Positions 5,764 to 11,026 of a stretch of DNA of 11,165 nt are shown here, in pieces. This DNA is from Elusimicrobiales bacterium. Lineage in GTDB: Bacteria; Elusimicrobiota; Elusimicrobia; Elusimicrobiales; Elusimicrobiaceae. The notes under the pieces are model-generated. The model saw only the letters and a program-made list of their open reading frames with translations, searched no databases and had not been told where the DNA came from. Made by a program: the position numbers and the translations under genes. Positions within the stretch are counted from its first letter, which is position 1, and every line of letters starts with the position of its first letter. The stretch spans positions 1 through 11,165 of the forward strand of contig JAUNWB010000016.1 of NCBI GenBank assembly GCA_030540535.1, read 5' to 3'.

Positions 5764-6204
5764 TTAGAACGGAACCTGGGAGAGGTCTTTCACAGGTTCC
5801 GGGATGAAAACATTTAAATCCGTGGCCGCCCAGCGGATCACGCTGTCTAAAAATTCGGCCATTTGGTCTTTGCTGGCTCCGGATTTGCTTTTAGCAGTGC
5901 GGATAACGTGTACATGCTGCACTCCTTGGGGGTCTTTCCAGTCCACTGTTTTCGTTACGCAAAAAAACCGTTCATTTAACATTTGGTTAATCTGCGCCAG
6001 GCTGAGTTCGTTCCCGTCCTCCCGCATCCGCTGCTGCAGGCGCGGAAGCACCACGTCCCAATAATACCCCAGCTGTTCTTTTGTCTTGCTGGCCTTGCTT
6101 TTCACTTCTACGGTAAGCAAGCGGCCTTTCTCCAAAGCCTTCTTTAAGTCCACATACAGCGGCATGATTTCCTTTTGACAGGCAATTTCATATATTTTGC
6201 TCAT
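5764..6204 (-). CDS. NinB-like phage recombination protein
   Basis: This 146-residue protein has the outline of the NinB (lambda Orf-type) recombination mediators. There is an N-terminal strand region, a K-T-K-E-Q-L-G-Y-Y-W-D helix near residue 41 matching the R-x-x-x-Q-N-x-x-x-W type opening helix, then a basic beta region. The C-terminal half has S-K-S-G-A-S-K-D-Q-M-A-E-F-L-D-S-V-I-R-W-A (~105-128), like the S-x-K-M-S-K-A-E-M helix of NinB. Such proteins bind single-stranded DNA and SSB and help load annealases. It follows the SSB-tail protein and the Bet/DUF1351 pair, which supports the call. A different small phage family of the same position cannot be excluded. The ribosome site AGGA is weak. 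Confidence 0.7.
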   Translation of the reverse strand: MSKIYEIACQKEIMPLYVDLKKALEKGRLLTVEVKSKASKTKEQLGYYWDVVLPRLQQRMREDGNELSLAQINQMLNERFFCVTKTVDWKDPQGVQHVHVIRTAKSKSGASKDQMAEFLDSVIRWAATDLNVFIPEPVKDLSQVPF

Positions 6205-6218
6205 AAGAATTATTCCTA

Positions 6219-6521
6219 TTAAAAGGGCGTATCGTCAGAAACGCTATCTTCGGTTTCGTGTCCGATTTCCGCCGCTTTAGCCGTTTTGGCATCATTTCTT
6301 TTTTTGGTACTGGCAGATATAATCTTCGCTACGGCCATATTTAACAACTCCGCCGCAACCAGCATTTCATTGGGTTTTAAAATAATACTTTTGCTTTCCC
6401 ATTCTTCCTTCTGATTTTTAAAACTTTTTTCAAACGAGAAAAACTCGTAAGGATTCCCGTTTTTATTACCTTTAACGTGTTCTACTTTTAGTCCGCCCAT
6501 AGCGGCCAAACAAATGCCCAT
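6219..6521 (-). CDS. Small protein with SSB-like acidic C-terminal tail
   Basis: A 100-residue protein I cannot assign to a named family. Residues ~10-50 look beta-rich (LKVEHVKGN, PYEFFSFEKSF, SKSIILK), a helix follows (~51-72), then a low-complexity Lys/Ala/Glu linker. The last residues, D-S-V-S-D-D-T-P-F, match the acidic D-D-x-P-F tail by which bacterial SSB recruits partner proteins. Lying between DUF1351 and a NinB-like protein, it is well placed to be the phage single-strand binding protein or a mimic of the SSB tail. AGGAGG precedes the ATG. The start chosen has the only good ribosome site. Confidence 0.75.
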   Translation of the reverse strand: MGICLAAMGGLKVEHVKGNKNGNPYEFFSFEKSFKNQKEEWESKSIILKPNEMLVAAELLNMAVAKIISASTKKRNDAKTAKAAEIGHETEDSVSDDTPF

Positions 6522-6531
6522 AAATTTCCTC

Positions 6532-7356
6532 CTAAAATACCTCGTGCATTTTTACGCCGATTCCATTCGCGGCGCGGCGCAGTTCGTTAATTTGCGCGGG
6601 TGTGCCGGTAATTACAAACCGGCGGCTTTCGGGATAGTCTTTCGGCGCGGGCATATCTGCAAAAATATCCTCTTCGTCCGCGCTTGCCTGTACGGCGGGC
6701 GGTTGCGGTACTTGCTCCGGTTCCGCCGCGCCCAATACCGCCGACTGCTTGGCCTTTTCCTGTTTGAGCAGAGTATCTTTCAAAAGGGCGTCAGCAAGGT
6801 TCAGCGTGTCCAAATAATGCTTTACGCACACGGTGCGGTTTTCGGCAGATACCACGCTTTCCAACTGGGCGATATCTTTGGCCATTCCCTCCAACTTGCC
6901 AATCAGCGAAGTAGTCGCCTTGCCGGATGATACCGACGCATTGAGCCATTGGGGTTCCAATACGCTTTCAAACGACACCAGCGGCCCCAGCGTGTTAGCC
7001 TTGTCAAACACGGCCTGCAGCTCCGCCTTGCGGGATTCTTTCCGCCGCGCTTCGTAATCTTTAATTTGCCCGTCAATAAGGGCCACCGGCTCGTCAATCA
7101 GCGCGGTAATGGCTTTGATTTGGGTTTCAAATGCCAAATACGGAGCGTTCCATTTGGTCTTTACCCGCTTGCGCTTTACCTCTATGTCTTCTTTCAGGTG
7201 GCGCAGCTCGGCGCGGTCGGCCTTGGCCAGTTTCATCTCTTCGTCCGTGTAAGCGGCGTTTTGATATTTGGCCACCACACCGCTTACATAGTCTTTGATT
7301 TGCGCCAAATTGGCCTCAATCGGCGCCAGTTCTTGGGACTTTATTTGCAGTTCCAT
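6532..7356 (-). CDS. DUF1351 phage protein, coiled coil
   Basis: This 274-residue protein matches the DUF1351 layout often found beside RecT/Bet genes. It opens with short strands (MELQIKSQEL), then N-L-A-Q-I-K-D-Y-V and the characteristic A-Y-T-D-E-E-M-K-L-A-K-A-D-R-A-E-L-R stretch (~35-52). It continues with long charged helices to ~120, a further helical part, a proline-rich linker (~205-220, PQPPAVQ) and a small C-terminal domain with V-I-T-G-T-P-A-Q-I-N-E-L-R-R-A. The function is unproven. Its constant neighbourhood suggests a role in recombination. The start lies one base after the Bet stop, with GAGGA upstream, so the two are coupled. Confidence 0.88.
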   Translation of the reverse strand: MELQIKSQELAPIEANLAQIKDYVSGVVAKYQNAAYTDEEMKLAKADRAELRHLKEDIEVKRKRVKTKWNAPYLAFETQIKAITALIDEPVALIDGQIKDYEARRKESRKAELQAVFDKANTLGPLVSFESVLEPQWLNASVSSGKATTSLIGKLEGMAKDIAQLESVVSAENRTVCVKHYLDTLNLADALLKDTLLKQEKAKQSAVLGAAEPEQVPQPPAVQASADEEDIFADMPAPKDYPESRRFVITGTPAQINELRRAANGIGVKMHEVF

Positions 7357-7357
7357 A

Positions 7358-8089
7358 TCAGTCCTCCAGCGCGCCCGCGTGTTCGCGGTAGTATTTGCTA
7401 AGCGCCGGCTTGTATGCGTCGCCTAGCGCGGTAACCACGTCTCGGCAGATTTGTTTTAAATCCGCCTTGGTTTGTGCCTGCTCCAAGGCTGCCAGCGCAT
7501 CCTGCGGAATGGCAAGCTCCGCTTCCTGCACCGCGGAGACGGGTTTGGCGGAGGGTTTTACCTCTTCGGGGCCAAGTTCGTCCTGCGTGTACGGCATTCC
7601 GCCCAGTTCGTCCGAAAAGCACAGCCGGAAACCTTGCGCAATCGCCACTTTTTTCAGCATAAACTTCGGCATTTTGGCCCACACGCTGTTGAGTTCCCCC
7701 GCTTTGTTGCGGTTGGCCGCCTCTTCAAAATACACCTCGTGTTTGAACGGCTGCTTCCAGTCGCTTCTGTAAATAGTGATGACGGCGGACATATCGTCCC
7801 CCTCTCCGTGGATTTCCACATTCCACCCGTCCAGTTTGCCGGTGCGCTCCGCACGTTTGATATACACTTCGTAACCCGTAATAATGGACGTATTTCCCGC
7901 GTACGAAATGCAGTAAATCTCGCGCTTGAACGGGTTTAACTGGTACGCCTGCGCGATTTCCACAAACTGGCGGCGTTTGTCCGCGGGTAAACCGCGGCCC
8001 ACGCCTGCGATGTCTAAAAACTCGTTTAATTTTTCTTTGCTTAATACCGCCGGCATATTACTTTCCGTATTTACAATTTGATTTTCCAT
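7358..8089 (-). CDS. bet: Phage recombination protein Bet (RecT/Red-beta superfamily annealase)
   Basis: At 243 residues this fits the Bet family of ATP-independent single-strand annealing proteins. The start at 8089 is chosen for its AGGAGG eight bases upstream. A longer frame would run into the previous gene. Recognisable parts are I-A-Q-A-Y-Q-L-N-P-F-K-R-E-I-Y (~46-60), I-I-T-G-Y-E-V-Y-I-K-R-A-E-R-T-G (~68-83), the K-M-P-K-F-M-L-K-K-V-A-I-A-Q-G-F-R helix and the S-D-E-L-G-G-M-P-Y-T family ending of the core. The C-terminal ~80 residues form a separate linker and helical domain, which in relatives contacts SSB. It would anneal complementary strands during phage replication and recombination. 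No Exo or RecE partner is visible in the window. Confidence 0.92.
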   Translation of the reverse strand: MENQIVNTESNMPAVLSKEKLNEFLDIAGVGRGLPADKRRQFVEIAQAYQLNPFKREIYCISYAGNTSIITGYEVYIKRAERTGKLDGWNVEIHGEGDDMSAVITIYRSDWKQPFKHEVYFEEAANRNKAGELNSVWAKMPKFMLKKVAIAQGFRLCFSDELGGMPYTQDELGPEEVKPSAKPVSAVQEAELAIPQDALAALEQAQTKADLKQICRDVVTALGDAYKPALSKYYREHAGALED

Positions 8090-8090
8090 T

Positions 8091-8804
8091 TTATTTTTCC
8101 TCCTTAAAAAAACGGGCAAATGTTTCAGCCCCGTACTGCCCTTTCGTCAGCGCTATCATTTCCGCCACCGTGTACGTCTTTTTCACGTCCGCTTTGGGCA
8201 GGCTTTCCACAAACATCCGCGTTCCGGCTTCGCACGCACCCGTAATCACGCGGTACATTTTAATTGCGTCCGCAAACGATACTTTGCTTTTAAGCGTCAG
8301 CCCCTTATATTCGCTCGTATCGCGCTTGCTGATTTTATAGATAAAGCTGTCCCGCGCTTCTTTAATCGTGTCCCCGTGGGCGTGTACCCCTTCAATGGAA
8401 ACGATAAAGAATTTTTTGTCCGAATTTACCTTCCGGCATTTGCGGATAATTTGTTTACCCTGTTGTTTTTTGTTAATAACCTCGCAGAAAATACCGTCAA
8501 TTTTAACGTACTTTCCGCCATGCCATTCCAGCTCCGGCTCCGGGATATTCGGTTTAACCACATTAGTACCAATATATTTATTCCCATTTTTCCAATACAG
8601 GATGCCGCCCACAGTCGGGTTAAACCCTTCCGGCAGCTCGGTTACGCTCCTCAAGTCCAGCCAAACGCCCACAGTCGGGTTAAACCCTTCCGGCAGCTCG
8701 GTTACGCTTCCCAAGTCCAGGGAGCCGCCGATTTCTTCTTTACCGAAAAACTGGGCTTCAGTTATACCGTATTTTTTGCAAAACTCTTTTATTTGTTTGT
8801 TCAT
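8091..8804 (-). CDS. Repeat-containing phage protein with conserved C-terminal domain
   Basis: A 237-residue protein of two parts. Residues ~27-68 contain two near-identical 20-residue units of the form LDLxSVTELPEGFNPTVGxx, a short leucine-rich-like solenoid, encoded by a 60-bp tandem DNA repeat. Residues ~120-237 form a domain with F-I-V-S-I-E-G-V-H-A-H-G-D-T-I-K-E-A (~132-150), Y-R-V-I-T-G-A-C-E-A-G-T (~183-195) and a C-terminal helix that I recall from other phage and prophage early proteins without a known function. The N-terminal helix (MNKQIKEFCKKYGIT) resembles that of other such repeat proteins. GGATAGGA is the ribosome site. Position before bet suggests an accessory role; function unknown. 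Confidence 0.8.
   Translation of the reverse strand: MNKQIKEFCKKYGITEAQFFGKEEIGGSLDLGSVTELPEGFNPTVGVWLDLRSVTELPEGFNPTVGGILYWKNGNKYIGTNVVKPNIPEPELEWHGGKYVKIDGIFCEVINKKQQGKQIIRKCRKVNSDKKFFIVSIEGVHAHGDTIKEARDSFIYKISKRDTSEYKGLTLKSKVSFADAIKMYRVITGACEAGTRMFVESLPKADVKKTYTVAEMIALTKGQYGAETFARFFKEEK
8606..8725. repeat. 60-bp tandem duplication inside a coding gene
   Basis: Two units start at 8606 and 8666. The first 43 bases are identical, and two substitutions follow within the next 12. The period is exactly 20 codons, so the reading frame and protein repeat are kept. Such near-identity implies recent duplication or ongoing homogenisation. Confidence 0.9.
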
Positions 8805-8812
8805 ATCCTATC

Positions 8813-8929
8813 CTAAAAAGGTTTAAAAATATCGCTGAAATCAATATCCCGCGCCAACGACGAAGCCTTTTCGGCTTTTTCGCATTTTTCATACACCTGC
8901 TTAAGCATCGTAAGTATTCCCTTTTGCAT
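8813..8929 (-). CDS. 38-residue phage micro-protein
   Basis: This frame starts at an ATG with GGAGG six bases upstream and encodes 38 residues. It has a helical N-terminal half (ILTMLKQVYEKCEKAEKA) and ends with the acidic-aromatic tail DFSDIFKPF, which could be a docking peptide. It ends nine bases before the start of the repeat protein. It is the first coding gene after the structured RNA region, and its ribosome site can pair with the loop of the hairpin at 8946-8970. I do not recognise the family. Confidence 0.65.
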   Translation of the reverse strand: MQKGILTMLKQVYEKCEKAEKASSLARDIDFSDIFKPF

Positions 8930-8970
8930 ATTGCCTCCAAATATCGGGGCGGAAGCAATTTATCCGCCCC
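8930..8970 (-). promoter_or_regulatory. Hairpin with loop complementary to the ribosome site
   Basis: Minus-strand GGGGCGG (8970-8964) pairs with CCGCCCC (8952-8946) around an 11-base loop. The loop segment ATTGCTT (8959-8953) can pair over 7 bp, including one G-U, with AGGCAAT (8936-8930), which overlaps the ribosome site and the bases before the ATG of the 38-residue gene. There is no T run, so it is not a standard terminator. The fold fits an H-type pseudoknot. Function is inferred. Confidence 0.5.
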
Positions 8971-9461
8971 TTTGTACCCGTTGTTGTGCCCGTAATTGTG
9001 CCTAACGGGCCGGCACGCGGTGAACGTTTACGCGCCGCGCTCGCGGATGTTTTTTGGCTGGTGAATCACACCGTCAAATCGTTCCCGGCATTTAACGCCT
9101 GCCGGGAGGGCTGTAAGAGACTGTCGTTCTATCCGCCGCGGGTTGTTCAAGTCCGCAGCCTGTCTTTGGCCGCCGCAACAGGTATACTGTCCGGCGGGGT
9201 GTACTTCAAATCTCTCGGGCGCGACTACGGAGACGGGATGAAAAGGCCCGCGCGCCCGCCCGGTACTGTTTGCCGGGAAATCTAAAAAATCTGTGCGCTG
9301 TAACGGGCGCACCCGTGCGGAGTAGCTTTCCGCATACCGTTGTTTGCACTGTTGCGGCCTCCGTGTTGCGGGCGTAGCTACTCATCCGCACCTTCAGCGT
9401 TGGAATCTCGGTCATCGCAACTTTTCGGCATGTCGTAGAACAAACTTCGGCTTTTAATCTT
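8944..9461 (-). ncRNA. Candidate large structured RNA downstream of the tRNA
   Basis: About 520 bases with no credible protein frame but many strong stems (minus strand): GAGTAGCT/AGCTACTC extended by GTGCG/CGCAC (13 bp, between 9391 and 9315), GGG-TGCG-CCC (9303-9316), CCCGG/CCGGG (9259-9277), GGGCGCG/CGCGCCC (9257-9217), CCGCC..ACAG/CTGT..GGCGG (9170-9197), CCCGGCA/TGCCGGG (9084-9106) and GGGGCGG/CCGCCCC (8946-8970). It is visibly richer in G and C than the coding genes. It directly follows the tRNA and no terminator separates them, so it may share its transcript. The context is that of phage GOLLD and ROOL RNAs. I could not confirm membership. Confidence 0.5.
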
Positions 9462-9535
9462 TGCGCCCGGAAGGACTTGAACCTTCAACCCACCGATTAT
9501 GAGTCGGTTGCTCTAACCCATTGAGCTACGAGCGC
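9462..9535 (-). tRNA. tRNA with anticodon CAT (Ile2 or elongator Met)
   Basis: A complete cloverleaf is readable on the minus strand. The acceptor GCGCTCG pairs with CGGGCGC (one T-G), the D stem is GCTC/GAGC, the anticodon stem ACCGA/TCGGT with loop CTCATAA, the T stem GAAGG/CCTTC with loop TTCAAGT, and the discriminator is A. The anticodon CAT is at 9501-9499. The paired first base and the lack of three G-C pairs in the anticodon stem exclude initiator tRNA. The GACTCATAATC core resembles E. coli ileX, whose wobble C becomes lysidine to read AUA, but elongator Met is also possible. CCA is not encoded. It sits within the structured non-coding region. Confidence 0.93.
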
Positions 9536-9617
9536 GTTAACTGTCAAAGAACTTACATAAAACTAAATACTTCTTGTTACTTCTTATAACTCTTAATAAA
9601 TCTTCTTAACAGTCATA
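9536..9617 (-). other. AT-rich leader between promoter and tRNA
   Basis: About 80 AT-rich bases with repeated short words: GACTGTTA twice near 9600-9622 and AAGAAG three times (minus strand). It contrasts sharply with the GC-rich structured segments on both sides. No gene or stable hairpin is visible. It is probably the 5' leader removed when the tRNA is processed. Confidence 0.4.
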
Positions 9618-9624
9618 ACAGTCT

Positions 9625-9654
9625 TTTATAATTCCCGGAGCCGGAGCAGGTAAA
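9625..9654 (-). promoter_or_regulatory. Sigma70-type promoter for the tRNA and downstream RNA
   Basis: On the minus strand TTTACC (9654-9649, four of six matches to TTGACA) and TATAAA (9630-9625, five of six matches to TATAAT) are separated by 18 bases. It lies just after an intrinsic terminator (9671-9706) and ~90 bases before the tRNA, so the tRNA would have its own transcript starting near 9617. Confidence 0.45.
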
Positions 9655-9670
9655 GGCCCCCCTACCCCCC

Positions 9671-9706
9671 AAAAAAATTAAAAGTAAACAGAAACGTCTT
9701 ACTTTT
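9671..9706 (-). terminator. Intrinsic terminator of the upstream structured segment
   Basis: Minus-strand AAAAGTAA (9706-9699) and AC pair with GT and TTACTTTT (9687-9680), giving a 10-bp stem with one bulged G and a short loop, followed by AA and seven T residues (9677-9671). It ends transcription arriving from the right, immediately ahead of the tRNA promoter. Confidence 0.7.
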
Positions 9707-10070
9707 TTGTTTGGGTGCGATACGTCCGCGTTTAAGGGTAGAGAGTCTTTATTCTGCCGTGCCCGGTTTATTCCCGTATGCCGTCGCAGTATAAAGTGCG
9801 CAATGCTTACCGGTTCCGATAAGCCCCCTGTGCTTCTCTGCGCTTGCCGTAAAGTGGCCAACTTGTAAACGCGGTTACTGGGCCTAAAATGCCTTTGGGC
9901 GCGTTTTCGCCTGGGTAGGGGTGGGTTACTTGCCTGGGCTTTCAGCCGGCCCCCTAAATCATGGGAAGAGTATTGTAATGCCCTCTACGGCTCATAAAAT
10001 GGTTGTACTGCTAAAATCTTGCCCGGCTCTTTTTACCTCCACCGGGGGAGAGGCGCTCCATGAAGAACGG
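9671..10070 (-). ncRNA. Candidate structured RNA ending in a terminator
   Basis: About 400 bases with no credible gene, lying after the 75-residue gene and closed by the terminator at 9671-9706. Stems on the minus strand include GCTTATCGG/CCGGTAAGC (9805-9824), CGCA/TGCG (9785-9800), GGC-TGAAA-GCC near 9940, GCG-AAAA-CGC near 9905, a GGCC/GGCC closure (9884-9857) and CCTC/GAGG (10036-10053). In the first stem a T-G pair on the minus strand is a C-A mismatch on the plus strand, favouring minus-strand RNA. I see only a weak TACAAT-type -10 near 9975 and no clear promoter. It could be a separate RNA, the 5' part of one large tRNA-containing element, or an operon 3' region. Confidence 0.4.
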
Positions 10071-10298
10071 TTACTTCAAAAGTTCCATGGCCTTTTGGTA
10101 CTCTTTGGCCTGTTTTAAAAGCGGCCCAACTGTGGCGTAATACCGCCCGCCAAAACTCTTTACCTGCTCCATTAAAGGCCGCTTGCTGCCCATTTCGTTT
10201 TTAAACTCCCGTTCCAGCTTTCTCGTTTGTTTTTGGGCGCGGCCTAATATATTGGCCCGTTTGGCTTTAAGGATTCGTATTTTTTCTTCTACCGTCAT
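10071..10298 (-). CDS. Small basic helical phage protein
   Basis: The ATG at 10298 has AGGAGG seven bases upstream and gives a 75-residue protein beginning MTVEEKIRILK. A longer frame to 10325 has no ribosome site and overlaps the upstream micro-gene. The product is strongly basic in its first half (R-A-N-I-L-G-R-A-Q-K-Q-T-R-K-L-E-R) and helical throughout, ending in A-K-E-Y-Q-K-A-M-E-L-L-K. It might bind nucleic acid, but I recognise no family. It is the last gene before the structured non-coding region. Confidence 0.7.
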   Translation of the reverse strand: MTVEEKIRILKAKRANILGRAQKQTRKLEREFKNEMGSKRPLMEQVKSFGGRYYATVGPLLKQAKEYQKAMELLK

Positions 10299-10308
10299 AT
10301 AAGGCCTC

Positions 10309-10425
10309 CTAAATGTTCCATACAAACATCAAAAGGGTGATTCCTTCTATACCCGCCATAAGCACAAACGCGGCGGGGGCGCTTAAATCTTCGGGGTGCT
10401 GCAACAAGTGGATAAAGGTTTTCAT
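10309..10425 (-). CDS. 38-residue membrane micro-protein
   Basis: The frame starts at an ATG with GAGGG eight bases upstream, one base after the stop of the helix-turn-helix gene, and encodes 38 residues. An amphipathic start (MKTFIHLLQHPEDL) leads into a hydrophobic stretch (residues ~16-36) that fits a single membrane helix and ends at the stop. Its stop codon lies immediately before the AGGAGG of the next gene, so it is embedded in the operon. Function unknown. It has no holin-like charged tail. Confidence 0.6.
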   Translation of the reverse strand: MKTFIHLLQHPEDLSAPAAFVLMAGIEGITLLMFVWNI

Positions 10426-10426
10426 G

Positions 10427-10651
10427 TTAATCCCTCTGTTTAAGGTAATTTTCAATGTCGCTTTGGGCGAATACTAAAGCGCGTTTAAACCTGGCTTTCA
10501 TAGGTTTTAAGGAGTTTTCCTTGCGGAGAAATCGGAGGTTTTCAGGAGTGCAGCCTATAATATCTGCCGTAGCTTCCCGGTCAAACACCAATTCCGAAAT
10601 CCCCTTGTGGTAAAAGAATTTGCCTTGCGTTATTTTTTCTGTGTCAATCAT
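10427..10651 (-). CDS. Helix-turn-helix protein, excisionase/MerR-like
   Basis: A 74-residue protein whose C-terminal ~50 residues match the HTH_17 type of winged helix-turn-helix: D-R-E-A-T-A-D-I-I-G-C-T-P-E-N-L-R-F-L-R-K (helix-turn-helix, ~24-44), a basic wing (KARFKRALVF) and the closing helix A-Q-S-D-I-E-N-Y-L-K-Q. The N-terminal ~23 residues are an extension I do not recognise. Proteins of this kind act as excisionases or as small regulators. Being far from the integrase gene, this one could do either. The gene overlaps the preceding one by 8 bases. No palindromic operator is obvious nearby. Confidence 0.8.
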   Translation of the reverse strand: MIDTEKITQGKFFYHKGISELVFDREATADIIGCTPENLRFLRKENSLKPMKARFKRALVFAQSDIENYLKQRD

Positions 10652-10955
10652 GGGAAGATTCCTTTTTCTCTAATGCTTCTATGCGGGCTTCTAAGATAGA
10701 AATCATGTTTGGTATATTTTGTTCTTGGCGGTATCTTCTTTCTTCTTGTGCTTTTTCAAGTCCCACAAATACGTTTTTATCCATGGTTCCTACCGCGTGC
10801 CGGTCTTCAAAAAAACATGGGTATGTGCTTACCATCACTGAATATGTAACCCAGCACTTATCACCGATTTGATGCAATATATGGGCGCACTCCCAATCTA
10901 TTGCCTTGGCAGAAGGGAAAAAGTAGCAAGGTATTTTAGTTTGTTTCTCTTCCAT
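10644..10955 (-). CDS. Hypothetical phage protein, 103 residues
   Basis: This protein starts at an ATG preceded by GGGAGG and overlaps the helix-turn-helix gene by 8 bases. The first ~60 residues are aromatic and Cys-rich (CYFFPSAKAIDWECAHIL, CWVTYSVMV) and probably globular. From ~65 onward there is a charged helix with a likely short coiled coil at the end (I-S-I-L-E-A-R-I-E-A-L-E-K-K-E). It is the first accepted gene after the hairpin-rich right edge. I do not recognise a family. Confidence 0.7.
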   Translation of the reverse strand: MEEKQTKIPCYFFPSAKAIDWECAHILHQIGDKCWVTYSVMVSTYPCFFEDRHAVGTMDKNVFVGLEKAQEERRYRQEQNIPNMISILEARIEALEKKESSHD

Positions 10956-10975
10956 AGCACCTCCCTAAAAATTGG

Positions 10976-11026
10976 TAAAATAAAACCCCAACTATCTTTT
11001 TATGGCTGGCGAGGCCGATAGTTGGG
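10976..11026 (-). terminator. Intrinsic terminator closing the right-edge hairpin array
   Basis: Minus-strand CCCAACTATC (11026-11017) pairs perfectly over 10 bp with GATAGTTGGG (10996-10987), with an inner GGC/GCC pair inside the loop, followed by GTTTTATTTTA (to 10976). It lies ~20 bases before the ribosome site of the 103-residue gene, so it is either the terminator of an upstream transcript or an attenuator of the early operon. Confidence 0.65.

Noticed and set aside
8606..8725. CRISPR-like repeats or a diversity-generating retroelement target.
   Set aside because: Only two in-frame coding repeats exist without spacers, and no reverse transcriptase or template repeat is visible.
8758..8958. 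A 66-codon minus-strand frame overlapping the start of the repeat protein.
   Set aside because: The 38-codon frame at 8813-8929 has the GGAGG site and clean boundaries; the longer frame starts within the terminal hairpin and overlaps two better genes.
8986..9415. Open frames of 69-99 codons on both strands in the region downstream of the tRNA.
   Set aside because: They lack ribosome sites, have compositions rich in Arg, Pro and Gly typical of shadow frames in GC-rich RNA, overlap each other on opposite strands, and cross perfect inverted repeats.
9613..9861. An 82-codon minus-strand frame across the promoter and terminator upstream of the tRNA.
   Set aside because: It runs through an intrinsic terminator and a promoter-like site, has no ribosome site and reads as random basic sequence.
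9671..10070. RNase P RNA or tmRNA.
   Set aside because: I looked for the conserved RNase P core (GAGGAAAGTCC, ACAGAAA) and the tmRNA tRNA-like ends and did not find them.
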